A stretch of 64,000 nt of DNA from Pseudooceanicola pacificus (GCF_009789075.1 NZ_WNXQ01000007.1:124001-188000); one strand, 5' to 3'. Shown: positions 34,462-43,207, numbered from the stretch's first letter. The notes: generated by a model from the letters alone, not told the origin. Numbers and translations: made by a program.

Positions 34462-35754
34462 TCAGAAGCTCATCGAGGTGTAATCGACCTCGTCGGGATA
34501 GAGCGTATCGTCGATGCTGGCGGTGTGCTGGACCATCAGCTTGCCGCCCTCGACCTTGGAAATGTACTGCTGGCCGAACACCTGGTGGGTCTTGCCGTTG
34601 AACAGCTTGGGCCCCTGCGGATGGGCGGCGCCGGCCTCCATCTCGGACATGGCCTCGACCGCCTCGACCAGTTTCTGCCGGTCGGCGGTGGAGGCATAGC
34701 CCGAGGCCTCCATCCCCGCCTTGATGACATGCAGGGTTTCCCAGCACCCGAACATATGCGCCGAGGTCGAGACATCCTTGGGATCGCTCACGCTGGCGCC
34801 GTTCGCGTCGATGCCGACGGCGTCACGGTAGGCTTTGACGTAATCCGGCGCATCGGGCTGCAGGTAGCGGGGGTTGCCCTCCCAGAAATAGCTGCCGTCG
34901 AGGAATTCGAGCCCCGGCGAGGACATGTCGACCGCCTCCAGCGAGTCGATGAAGCCGAAGAGCTGCGGCGCGGAGGGGCCGAAGAACTCGCCCAGTTCCT
35001 TGACGAAGGTCAGCACGGCGGGGCCGACCATGACGTGATAGATCACCTCGGTGTCGCGGGGGATCTTGGGGAAATACTTGGTGAACGAGGTTTCGGTCGG
35101 CGGGATCGCGATCTGCGCCAGCACCTCGCCGCCCGCCTTTTCGATGGCCGGGGTCAGGTTGTCGCGGTGATCGTAGCCAAAGGCGAAATCGGGGAAGATC
35201 ATCGTGACCTTCTTGCCCAGCGTGTCGGTGATGAAGGGGGCCATCGCCTGGATCTGGCTTTTCACATCGGTGATGCCGGGCTGCAGCGTCCAGCGGTTCA
35301 GCATGCCGGATGCGACGTGGTGCCCCTCGGAGACCACGAAATAGGGCAGCTTCAGCTCTCCGGCGCGGGGGGCCGAGCCGATCACCACATGCGAGAACAG
35401 CGTGCCGAAGGCGATGTCGCAGTTGGACTGGTTGGCGAATTTCTCCAGCACCTCCGCGCCGCGCTTGGGATCGGTGCCGTCATCCTCGGTCACCAGTTCG
35501 ACCATGCGGCCGTTGATCCCGCCCTCGGCGTTGATCTTCTCGACCGCGGCGACCGAGGTCCGCTCGTACCAGCGGCCATAGGCGGCACCGATTCCGGTGG
35601 CGTGTTTCTGGAACCCGATGCGGATCGGCTCGGCCGTCTGGGCATGGGTGTAGCGCGCCCAGAGCGGCAGTGCGGTGGCGGCACCGGCAACGCCGAGCGT
35701 CTTGAGAACCGAGCGGCGGTTGGGCGTGATTAGGCGATCTGAAGACTTGGTCAT
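34462..35754 (-). CDS. Branched-chain-type ABC transporter substrate-binding protein
   Basis: A 430-residue periplasmic binding protein of the LivK/amide-binding (peripla_BP_6) type. The N-terminus has a twin-arginine signal (NRRSVLKTLGVAGAATALPL) with likely cleavage near HAQ-T. Then EPIRIGFQKHATGIGAAYGR, EKINAEGGINGRMVELVTED and DGTDPKRGAEVLEKF, all typical. It is first in the importer operon and has a candidate operator 61 bases upstream. Ligand not predictable; the related proteins bind amino acids, amides, urea and aromatic acids. Confidence 0.93.
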   Translation of the reverse strand: MTKSSDRLITPNRRSVLKTLGVAGAATALPLWARYTHAQTAEPIRIGFQKHATGIGAAYGRWYERTSVAAVEKINAEGGINGRMVELVTEDDGTDPKRGAEVLEKFANQSNCDIAFGTLFSHVVIGSAPRAGELKLPYFVVSEGHHVASGMLNRWTLQPGITDVKSQIQAMAPFITDTLGKKVTMIFPDFAFGYDHRDNLTPAIEKAGGEVLAQIAIPPTETSFTKYFPKIPRDTEVIYHVMVGPAVLTFVKELGEFFGPSAPQLFGFIDSLEAVDMSSPGLEFLDGSYFWEGNPRYLQPDAPDYVKAYRDAVGIDANGASVSDPKDVSTSAHMFGCWETLHVIKAGMEASGYASTADRQKLVEAVEAMSEMEAGAAHPQGPKLFNGKTHQVFGQQYISKVEGGKLMVQHTASIDDTLYPDEVDYTSMSF

Positions 35755-35814
35755 CTCTGGTCATCCCTGTTGAGAACGATGTGCCGACCCCTTGTAGCCG
35801 GGGCTCTGCAATGC

Positions 35815-35834
35815 AGTCTGTATGTATACAAACG
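35815..35834. promoter_or_regulatory. MarR-like operator before the liv importer operon
   Basis: AGTCTGTATGTATACAAACG matches the operator at 30083 in the right half (GTATACAAACG against GTGTACAAACG) and keeps five of seven bases in the left arm with the same six-base spacer. It lies 61 bases upstream of the binding-protein start, a promoter-proximal place. Shared control by the MarR protein is inference. Confidence 0.5.
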
Positions 35835-35861
35835 AGTTGTCCAGAATTTTGGCACCTGCAA

Positions 35862-37232
35862 TCAGCCGCCACGGGGCGAGGCGAGCAGCCAGAGCCCGAA
35901 AAGCGTGTAGATCACCATGAAAAGCGCCAGGGGAATCTGGGAAACTGCCGCTTTTCCGTGCGTTCCGAACAGCGACAGCGCCCGGACATGGGCCATCAGC
36001 ACCGCGATCATGTGCCCCAGGACCACCGCGGCGGCCTGGCTCAGCCAGATCACCTGCACCGTGTCGCGGGTGTTGAAGAATCCCGTGGTGACCCGATGCC
36101 CGGCCAGCCCCAGCAGGTTCCAGCCCTGCCCGAAGGGATCGTTGAGCTGCAGGCCCAGATATTGCCCGTCGACCAGCGCCGTGGGCAGGTAATGCGCCAC
36201 GTGATAGCCAAGCGCGATCGGCAGGATCGACGGGGCCAGCGCACGAAAGGCCAGGGCCAGCGGCAGGTCCGATTCGGCCAGGATCAGCCCCGCCTTGATC
36301 GTCGCGGCAAAGGCGGCGACCAGCAGGAGGCAGGCAGCGGCGAGGCCCGCAAGCGACGTGCCCACGACCGAGGACCGGCCCGAGAATTCCAGCGGGTTCA
36401 CGCCGATCAGGCCGAACCACCAGAAGGTCTCGTTCAGCCCGTCGAAGGTGCCGATGCCAAGCGCGAGAATCAGGAAGACCGCCATGCCGGTGGCGGGCCG
36501 GGGCGCCGCGATCCAGCGCCAGCCCGGCAGGCCGATGGCGATCCCGCCCCGCCGCCGCCCGAACGGCGCCATGCCGGCATAGGCGCGGGCGAGCACGCTC
36601 AGCGGCTCTACCCGGAACAGCCAGCGCGGCCCGCAGGCCATCACGCCCGCCATGTTCACCGCCCAGTAGACAGCCGCGATCCGCGCCAGCCTCTCGGGCG
36701 CTGCCGGGGCCGGGTCGGCCAGCAGGAAGGCGGCAAAGACCATCAGCATCGCCACCGCCGGCCAGGCGCCCAGACGGCGCGGCAGGTGCAGGCGGGCATG
36801 GCGGCGGCGGCGCAGCCACCAGAGCGCGACCCAAGGGTTGGCGCGGCGCCAGATGTCGCCAAAGAGGCCCTGCGCGGTCAGCAGGAAAATCCAGAACCCG
36901 CTCCACAGCATCAGCGGCATGGCATTATGCGTCGGGTCCTGCGACCTGGTCACGCCCTCGGCCACCATCCAGAGGAAGACCGCAAGGCCGATGCCCCCCG
37001 CAACCGGCGCCCCCGGGCCTGCCGGGCGCGGCGCGACTCGCACGGGCCGGAACAGCGCGCGGGCGGCGCCCGGCGGAACCAGGGCAATCAGGATGACCGT
37101 CGCGATCACCGAGGCCACGCCGCCCGCGATATAGAGGTCGGTCGGCAGCAGCAGGACAAAGCCCTGTTCGGACGCATGGGCCGAGGCCCGGCCGGGGAGC
37201 AGCAGGAGAGGGAGAAGCCAGCGCCGTGTCAT
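35862..37232 (-). CDS. Polytopic membrane protein of unknown function
   Basis: About 456 residues with a signal-like start (RRWLLPLLLLPGRASAHASE) and roughly nine to ten hydrophobic segments. An HASEQGF motif just after the signal, NETFWWFGLIGVNPLEFSG and YHVAHYLPTALVDGQYLGLQ with conserved-looking His residues stand out; they could bind metal or haem. Similar multi-pass proteins are sometimes labelled fenitrothion hydrolase, but I cannot support that reaction. The ribosome site is weak. It ends 108 bases before the importer operon on the same strand and may be cotranscribed with it or separate. Confidence 0.75.
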   Translation of the reverse strand: MTRRWLLPLLLLPGRASAHASEQGFVLLLPTDLYIAGGVASVIATVILIALVPPGAARALFRPVRVAPRPAGPGAPVAGGIGLAVFLWMVAEGVTRSQDPTHNAMPLMLWSGFWIFLLTAQGLFGDIWRRANPWVALWWLRRRRHARLHLPRRLGAWPAVAMLMVFAAFLLADPAPAAPERLARIAAVYWAVNMAGVMACGPRWLFRVEPLSVLARAYAGMAPFGRRRGGIAIGLPGWRWIAAPRPATGMAVFLILALGIGTFDGLNETFWWFGLIGVNPLEFSGRSSVVGTSLAGLAAACLLLVAAFAATIKAGLILAESDLPLALAFRALAPSILPIALGYHVAHYLPTALVDGQYLGLQLNDPFGQGWNLLGLAGHRVTTGFFNTRDTVQVIWLSQAAAVVLGHMIAVLMAHVRALSLFGTHGKAAVSQIPLALFMVIYTLFGLWLLASPRGG

Positions 37233-37399
37233 GGGGCGATTGTCCCGCACGGCCGGGGGAATGCAAGATGCGACGATGCCGCGCGGAAAGGTGCCGCCGG
37301 TCCGCCGCCCCGCCGGAGTGAGGGGACGATAGCGGGTGGCTTGCGCGGGCCGGGTCTTGCGGATGATCGGTTGTTGCGCTGTCGGCAAGGCGCGGATTT

Positions 37400-37421
37400 G
37401 AGTATTTGTGACGAGATGAAG
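37400..37421 (+). repeat. Truncated copy of the 33-bp intergenic repeat
   Basis: GAGTATTTGTGACGAGATGAAG is the right two thirds of the element found twice at 31351-31434 and again at 54730 and 58669. The GC-rich left end is degraded. It sits in the 307-base divergent spacer before hyuA, which holds no gene. Confidence 0.7.
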
Positions 37422-37508
37422 GATCGTGTTGCTCTGCCGGGCGGCAGGGGCCGAGAGCGGGGCGGTTGGCGGCCTGGATCATTGACAAAGGGCCGCGCCG
37501 CTGAAAAT

Positions 37509-37524
37509 CATTTGCACACAAATG
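37509..37524. promoter_or_regulatory. Perfect 16-bp palindrome just before hyuA
   Basis: CATTTGCACACAAATG has 6-bp arms and a four-base centre, ending 15 bases before the hyuA start and next to its GGAGG ribosome site. Half-sites (CAAAYG) resemble those of the MarR operator at 30083, but the spacing differs, so it may be for another regulator or a variant site. Binding here would block translation-start-proximal transcription. Confidence 0.5.
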
Positions 37525-37539
37525 GATTTGGAGGCTGGC

Positions 37540-39588
37540 ATGGCGGAACAGGTGATCGGCGTCGACGTCGGGGGGACGTTCACCGACCTCGTGCTGGTCG
37601 ATCCCTCCAGCGGGGCGGTACGGCTGGCCAAGGTGCCCTCGACGCTGGACAACCAGGCGGGCGGGGTCATGGCCGCAACGCGGGAGGCCGGGGCCGACCT
37701 GGGCGCGGTGGCGCTGGTGGTGCATGGCACGACCACCACGACCAACGCCGTGCTGGAGCGCAAGCTGGCGCGGACCGGCCTGATCACCACCGCAGGCTTC
37801 CGCGACGTGCTGGAGCTGGGGCGGCGCACCCGGCCGCAGGCCTACGGCATGAAGGGAGAGTTCCGCCCCGTGATCCCGCGCGACCTGCGCCGCGAGGTGC
37901 CAGAGCGGATGGATGCCCAGGGCCGCGTGGTCACCGCGCTGGACGAGGATGCGCTGAAACGCGAGGCGCGGGCCCTGCTGGAGGCGGGATGCGTCTCGGT
38001 TGTGGTGCATTTCCTGCATGCCTATGCCAACCCGGCGCATGAGCTGAGGGCGGGCGAGATCCTGGCCGAGGTCTGGCCGAACGATCATGTCACCCTGGGC
38101 CACGCCCTGCTGTCGGAAAGCCGCGAGTTCGAGCGCGGGGTGACGGCGGCGGTCAATGCCTCGGTCCAGCCGCTGCTGGAGCGCTATGTCTCGCGCCTGG
38201 CCGGGGAGCTGGCCGCGGGCGGGTATCGTGGCGAGCTGCTGGTGATGAACGGCAATGGCGGTATGGTCTCGGCCGGCAAGGTGGCGCGCGAGGCGGCCAA
38301 GACGGTGATGTCGGGCCCGGCCTCGGGGGTCATGGCGGCGGCCTTCACCGGGCGGGCGGCGGGCATGCCGGATCTGCTGACCTATGACATGGGCGGCACC
38401 TCGACCGACGTGGCGCTGATCCGCGGGGCGGAGCCTGCGGTGTCGAACGAGATCGAGATCGAATATGCCATGCCGATCCATGTGCCGATGGTCGACGTGC
38501 GCACCGTGGGCGCCGGTGGCGGGTCGATCGCGCGGGTCAATGCGGCGGGGCTGCTGGAGGTCGGGCCGCACAGCGCGGGGGCCGTGCCGGGGCCGATCTG
38601 CTATGGCCGCGGCGGGACCGAGCCGACGATTTCCGACGCCAATCTCCTGTTGGGCCGGCTGGACCCGTCGCGGCTGAAATCGGTCGAAGGCGGCGTGACC
38701 CTGGAGCGGGTGCGTCAGATTTTCGACGAAAATCTGGGCGCGCCACTGGGCCTGACGCCCGAGGAGGCGGCCGAGGCCGTGGTGCGCATGGCCAATGTCA
38801 GGATGGCCGGGGCGATCCGCATGGTCTCGGTCTCGCTGGGCGCCGATCCGCGCGATTTCGCGCTCTTCGCCTTTGGTGGCGCGGGGCCCTTGCATGCCTG
38901 CGCCCTGGCCCGCGAGCTGGGCGTGCCGCGCGTTCTGGTCCCCGCCCGCCCCGGCATCACCAATGCGCTCGGCTGCGTGGTGGCCGACCTGCGGCACGAT
39001 TTCGTCACCACGCTGAACCGTCCGCTCGACAGGTTGCACATGGAGGACCTCGCCGCCGTGCTGCAGGCGCAGGAGGCCGAGGGCCGCGCCCTGATCGCCC
39101 GCGAGACCGTACCCCTGCGCGAGGTCCGCCGGGTCCTGTCGCTCGACATGCAGTTCATCGGCCAGACGCATCTGCTGCGGGTGGCGCTCGACGGGCCCGG
39201 GATCACCCGCGAGGCCCTGCAGGCGAAGTTCGAGGAGGTCTACTGGAACCGCTTCCGCGTGCGTCTCGACACGATCCGCGCCTCGGTGGTCAACGCCAAT
39301 TGCTCGGTCATCGGGGTGCGCGAACCGCTGGACCTGTCGGTGCTGATCGACCCCGCCGGACGGCGCGCGACCGTGGCAGAGGCCCTGCGCACCCGGCGCG
39401 ACGTGATCTTTGACGGCGCCGCGCATGACACGCCGGTCTACCTGCGCGATGCCCTGCCGCTGGAGGCCGAGATCACCGGGCCGGCGGTGATCGAGCAGAT
39501 GGATACCACGATCCTGATCCCGCCGGGCGATGTCGCGCGGGGGGACAGGCTGGGCAATATCATCGTGCATGTCGGGGCGGCGGGGTGA
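37540..39588 (+). CDS. hyuA: Hydantoinase/oxoprolinase family subunit A
   Basis: HyuA-type ATP-dependent amidohydrolase subunit, 682 residues, usual for the family. The phosphate-binding IGVDVGGTFTDLVLVD is near residue 6, followed by VVHGTTTTTNAVLERK, LLTYDMGGTSTDVALIRG in the ATPase core and DVRTVGAGGGSIARVNAAGL. With HyuB it hydrolyses cyclic amides such as 5-oxoproline, N-methylhydantoin or related lactams at the cost of ATP (some relatives carboxylate ketones instead). ATG follows GGAGG. Its position beside a ring-hydroxylating and ring-reducing operon fits lactam opening. Confidence 0.93.
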   Translation: MAEQVIGVDVGGTFTDLVLVDPSSGAVRLAKVPSTLDNQAGGVMAATREAGADLGAVALVVHGTTTTTNAVLERKLARTGLITTAGFRDVLELGRRTRPQAYGMKGEFRPVIPRDLRREVPERMDAQGRVVTALDEDALKREARALLEAGCVSVVVHFLHAYANPAHELRAGEILAEVWPNDHVTLGHALLSESREFERGVTAAVNASVQPLLERYVSRLAGELAAGGYRGELLVMNGNGGMVSAGKVAREAAKTVMSGPASGVMAAAFTGRAAGMPDLLTYDMGGTSTDVALIRGAEPAVSNEIEIEYAMPIHVPMVDVRTVGAGGGSIARVNAAGLLEVGPHSAGAVPGPICYGRGGTEPTISDANLLLGRLDPSRLKSVEGGVTLERVRQIFDENLGAPLGLTPEEAAEAVVRMANVRMAGAIRMVSVSLGADPRDFALFAFGGAGPLHACALARELGVPRVLVPARPGITNALGCVVADLRHDFVTTLNRPLDRLHMEDLAAVLQAQEAEGRALIARETVPLREVRRVLSLDMQFIGQTHLLRVALDGPGITREALQAKFEEVYWNRFRVRLDTIRASVVNANCSVIGVREPLDLSVLIDPAGRRATVAEALRTRRDVIFDGAAHDTPVYLRDALPLEAEITGPAVIEQMDTTILIPPGDVARGDRLGNIIVHVGAAG

Positions 39589-39946
39589 TGCGGGACCGCA
39601 ACCATACGGCGGCGTCTACTTTCGGGAGTGACGTGGCGAAACGGTCCAGGCGGATCGCGAGCAAGGTGTTGCTATGGCTGTCTTCCGGCCCGGGAATTGC
39701 CCCCGCGCGGGCAGGTCGCCCGGGCCGGCAGGGCACAGGCAGGCCGGTCCTACGTCCCTCGATAAGACCGCTCCACGCCGCAGGACCATACGATTTCGTA
39801 CTGACTTTGAGGCGCGCCCGCCTGGAATCTCCGTACGCATGCGTCCGTCTTCGCCCGCCATCCGCCAGCGATATTCCATACGCCCCCGTCCAGCCGCGTG
39901 ACGCACCGCTCGCGCTGGCCGCCACATCCAAGGGAAAGCCCGTCGC
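39589..39946. other. 358-base gap between hyuA and hyuB without a recognisable gene
   Basis: hyuA and hyuB are usually contiguous. Here the gap contains frames on both strands (for example 39585-39950 plus) whose translations are Arg/Pro-rich without any family pattern or ribosome site. Base composition is slightly less GC-rich in the middle. I see no clear promoter or terminator. A small unknown gene or an insertion remnant is possible. Confidence 0.5.
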
Positions 39947-41692
39947 ATGACCCTCGATCCGATCACCCTTTCCGTCATCCAGGCCGGGCTGCAGCAGGTC
40001 TGCGACGAGATGGACCTCTCCTTCTCGCGCGCCGCCTTTTCGCCGGTGATCGCCGAGGCCAACGACCGCTCGGACGGGATCTACGCCGCCGAGGACGGCG
40101 CGCTGATCGCACAGGGTTCACAGGGGCTGCCGGTCTTTGTCGGCACGATGCAATATTCCACCCGGGTGCTGGTCGAACGGATCCGCGATGGCGTGACGGC
40201 GGCCCCGGAACCGGGCGACATCTACATCGTCAACGATCCCTATCTCGGCGGCACGCATCTGATGGACGTGCGCTTTGCCATGCCCTTCTGGCGCGATGGC
40301 CGGATCTTCTGCTGGCTGTCCAACACGGGCCACTGGCCCGATACCGGCGGCGCGGTGCCAGGGGGCTTTTCGGCCTCGGCCACCAGCGTCGAACAGGAGG
40401 GGCTGCGCCTGCCGCCCGTGCGCCTGTTCAAGCGCGGCCAGCTCGACCACGAGATCTATGCCATCATCTGCTCCAATATCCGGGTGGCCGACCAGCGCAT
40501 CGGCGACGTGCAGGCCCAGGCGGCGGCGCTCAAGGTGGGCGAGGCACGGCTGGGCGAGTTGATGGACCGCTACGGCGACGACACCGTGCGCGCCGCCATC
40601 GCCGAGCTGCGCAGCCGGGCCGCGCAGCAGATGCGCGCCTTTGTCGCCGAGATCCCCGAGGGGCGGCACGAGGCGGTGGCCTGGGTCGACAGCGACGGCG
40701 TGACCCCCGAGCCGCTGGAAATCTGCCTGGCGGTGACGCGGCGGGACGGGCGGCTGGTTTTCGACTTCACCGGCTCCTCGGCGCCCTGCACGGGGCCGAT
40801 GAATTCGGTCCTCGCCACCACGCTGTCCTCGGTCTATCTGGCGATGCGGCACATCTTTCCCGAGGTGCCGATCAGCGCCGGGGCCTTCGAACCGCTGGAG
40901 GTGACCGGCGTGGCCGGCACCTTCCTTGATGCGCAATACCCGCGCCCGGTCTCGGGCTGCGCGGCCGAGGTCAGCCAGCGCATCGCCGAGGCGGTCTTTG
41001 CCGCCCTGGCCCCCGCCCTGCCCGACCGGGTGACCGCGGCCCCCGCCGGCACCTCGGGCAACTTCGCCCTGGGCGGGCACGACCCGGAGCGCGGGCGGGA
41101 TTTTGTCATGTACCAGCTTTCGGGCGGCGGCTACGGCGGCAATGCCGATCACGACGGGCTGTCCAACGGCTGTTCCACCATCGGCATCTCCAAGGCCCCG
41201 CCGGTGGAAATCATGGAGCAGCAGTTTCCCGTCCTGTACCGCCATTACCGCCTGCACGAGGGATCGGGCGGCGCCGGGCGGCATCGCGGCGGCTTCGGGC
41301 TGGATTACGCGGTCGAGCTGCGGCGCGGTGCGGCGCGGGCGAGTTTCGTGATGGATCACGGGCGGTTCGGGCCGCAGGGCGCGCAGGGCGGATCGGACGG
41401 GGCGGTGAACCGGGTCGAGGTGATCCGCGACGGCGTGGTGCATGTCCCCCCGCATCTGTCCAAGGAGCAGGACATCGCGCTGGCCCCCGGCGACGTGGTG
41501 CATGTGTGCACCCCGGGCGGCGGCGGCTGGGGCGATCCGATGACGCGCGACCCCGCGGCTGTGGCCGAGGACGTGAGGCTGGGCCGCTACACGCCCGCGC
41601 AGGCGCTTGGCCTGTTCGGCGTCTCGGTGGACGCTTCGGGCAGGCTCGACGCCACGGCCACCCGCACCGAACGGACCCGCACGCCAGGCTGA
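39947..41692 (+). CDS. hyuB: Hydantoinase/oxoprolinase family subunit B
   Basis: HyuB-type partner, 581 residues. Family marks are LDPITLSVIQAGLQQVCDEM at the start, IYIVNDPYLGGTHLMDVRF, WLSNTGHWPDTGGAVPGGFS with the conserved histidine, FDFTGSSAPCTGPMNSVLA and the C-terminal PGGGGWGDPMTRDP. Together with HyuA it forms an ATP-dependent cyclic-amide hydrolase. GGGAAAG precedes the ATG. The preceding 358-base gap is unusual, but the reading frame is intact, so the complex should be functional. Confidence 0.93.
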   Translation: MTLDPITLSVIQAGLQQVCDEMDLSFSRAAFSPVIAEANDRSDGIYAAEDGALIAQGSQGLPVFVGTMQYSTRVLVERIRDGVTAAPEPGDIYIVNDPYLGGTHLMDVRFAMPFWRDGRIFCWLSNTGHWPDTGGAVPGGFSASATSVEQEGLRLPPVRLFKRGQLDHEIYAIICSNIRVADQRIGDVQAQAAALKVGEARLGELMDRYGDDTVRAAIAELRSRAAQQMRAFVAEIPEGRHEAVAWVDSDGVTPEPLEICLAVTRRDGRLVFDFTGSSAPCTGPMNSVLATTLSSVYLAMRHIFPEVPISAGAFEPLEVTGVAGTFLDAQYPRPVSGCAAEVSQRIAEAVFAALAPALPDRVTAAPAGTSGNFALGGHDPERGRDFVMYQLSGGGYGGNADHDGLSNGCSTIGISKAPPVEIMEQQFPVLYRHYRLHEGSGGAGRHRGGFGLDYAVELRRGAARASFVMDHGRFGPQGAQGGSDGAVNRVEVIRDGVVHVPPHLSKEQDIALAPGDVVHVCTPGGGGWGDPMTRDPAAVAEDVRLGRYTPAQALGLFGVSVDASGRLDATATRTERTRTPG

Positions 41693-41807
41693 CAGTTGCC
41701 GGGCTTTGGCCCCGGCGCAGGGCACCCTGCGGTCACGGATGGGTCTGAACCTTGCGCCCGCTCGCGCCGGGCTGACAGGTGCCGGGCCTCACCCCCGGCG
41801 CAGGGCG
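41687..41807 (+). repeat. Two copies of a ~38-bp hairpin repeat after hyuB
   Basis: Copies begin at 41687 and 41770 (83 bases apart), each GGCTGACAGNTGCCGGGC, then a variable loop, then CCCGGCGCAGGGC. Arms GCCGGG/CCCGGC are kept while the loop differs (CTTTGGC against CCTCACC), so a hairpin is conserved. The first copy overlaps the hyuB stop. No U tract follows, so they are not classical terminators. The rest of the 462-base spacer to the next gene holds nothing I can support. Confidence 0.7.
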
Positions 41808-42154
41808 CGGGTCGGTCGTTGGCGGGACAGGTCGACACGCACCCCTAGCCCTGGCTGATTGCCGCCACGCCGCGATCCCGGTTCCGGTCACCCGGCTGTC
41901 ACGTGGGGACTCGGACCGGACCGCCCCATGCGCCCAACTGAAATCTTCCGGGCCTCGGGCCCCCTGCCGGCCCGGGGACGAGGCGCAAAGGCGGCTGCGC
42001 GCCACCCCTGTCACACATACATGTCCGTGACGCAGCGGCACGAAACCACCGCGCGGAAAGCAATTCCATTTCCCCAGCACGGGGCATAGCATGGGGCCAG
42101 ACTGACCGCCCGGACCCCGGTCCGGGCAGACGGAACGGCCAAGGGAGGAACCAA

Positions 42155-43162
42155 ATGGCAGTGCCCCCAATCCTGCAGAACCTGCGGATCCCGCTGATCG
42201 GCAGCCCGCTTTTCATCATCTCGAACCCCGATCTGGTGCTGGCCCAGTGCAAGGCCGGAATCGTCGGCGCCTTTCCCGCGCTGAACGCGCGCGAAAAGGA
42301 AGGCGAGCCGATCGAGCTGGACCGCTGGCTGACCCATATCAGCGAGGAGCTGGACCGGCACAACCAGTCCAACCCGGACTATCCCGCCGCGCCCTATGCG
42401 GTGAACCAGATCGTGCATCGGTCCAACGCCCGGCTGGAACGGGATGTCGAGATCTGCGTCAAGCACAAGGTCCCGGTCTGGATCACCTCGCTGGGCGCGC
42501 AGCCCTGGGTCTACGAGGCCGCGCATTCCGTGGGCGCGGTGGTCCTGCATGACATCATCAACGACACCTTCGCCCACAAGGCCATCGAAAAGGGCGCCGA
42601 CGGGCTGATCGCTGTTGCCGCCGGTGCGGGTGGCCATGCGGGGTCGCAATCCCCGCTGGCCCTGGTGGCCGAGATCCGCGAATGGTTCGACGGTCCGCTC
42701 TACCTGTCCGGCGCCATCGCCAGGGGCGACTCGATCCTGGCGGCCCTCGCCATGGGGGCTGACGGCGGTTACGCCGGGTCGGCCTTCATCGCGACGGAAG
42801 AGGCCAATGCGGTGCCGGGCTACAAGGAGATGATCGCGGGCTACGGCGCCTCGGACATCGTCTATTCCAACCTGTTCACCGGGGTCTGGGGGAACTATCT
42901 CAAGCCCTCCATCGCCAATGCGGGCATGGATCCGGACGCGCTGGAACGCTCGGACCCCTCGGCGATGAACTTCGGCTCGGGCGAAGGGTCCAAGGCCAAG
43001 AAGTGGAAAGACATCTGGGGCTCCGGCCAGGGGATCGGCGCGGTCAAGGGCATCGTGCCGACCGCCGAACTGGTCGACCGCCTGGCACGCGAGTTCGACG
43101 AGGCACAGGCCCGGCTGGCCGGCCAACTCGGCTGGCAGAGTCACGCGGCCGCGGCGGAATAA
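42155..43162 (+). CDS. Nitronate monooxygenase-like flavoprotein
   Basis: A 335-residue FMN-dependent TIM-barrel protein of the nitronate monooxygenase/enoyl-reductase II family. Marks are PLIGSPLFIISNPDLVLAQC at the start, the flavin phosphate site AAGAGGHAGSQSPLALV, and LSGAIARGDSILAALAMGAD with GYAGSAFIAT. True nitronate oxidation is proven for few members; others are FMN oxidases or reductases, so specificity is open. GGGAGGAACC precedes the ATG. It lies downstream of hyuB, past a 462-base spacer, and may belong to the same catabolic locus or be independent. Confidence 0.88.
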   Translation: MAVPPILQNLRIPLIGSPLFIISNPDLVLAQCKAGIVGAFPALNAREKEGEPIELDRWLTHISEELDRHNQSNPDYPAAPYAVNQIVHRSNARLERDVEICVKHKVPVWITSLGAQPWVYEAAHSVGAVVLHDIINDTFAHKAIEKGADGLIAVAAGAGGHAGSQSPLALVAEIREWFDGPLYLSGAIARGDSILAALAMGADGGYAGSAFIATEEANAVPGYKEMIAGYGASDIVYSNLFTGVWGNYLKPSIANAGMDPDALERSDPSAMNFGSGEGSKAKKWKDIWGSGQGIGAVKGIVPTAELVDRLAREFDEAQARLAGQLGWQSHAAAAE

Positions 43163-43207
43163 GGCCCGGCCCACGCCGCGCCGTCGGGGGCCGCAAGAAC
43201 CGATTTC

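Noticed and set aside
36925-39570. An 881-codon minus-strand frame merging with the membrane protein gene
   Set aside because: The right two thirds lies opposite hyuA and is low-information; only the part from 37232 leftward, in another frame, encodes a plausible membrane protein.
39585-39950. A 121-codon gene between hyuA and hyuB
   Set aside because: No ribosome site, no motif, and comparable frames exist on both strands.
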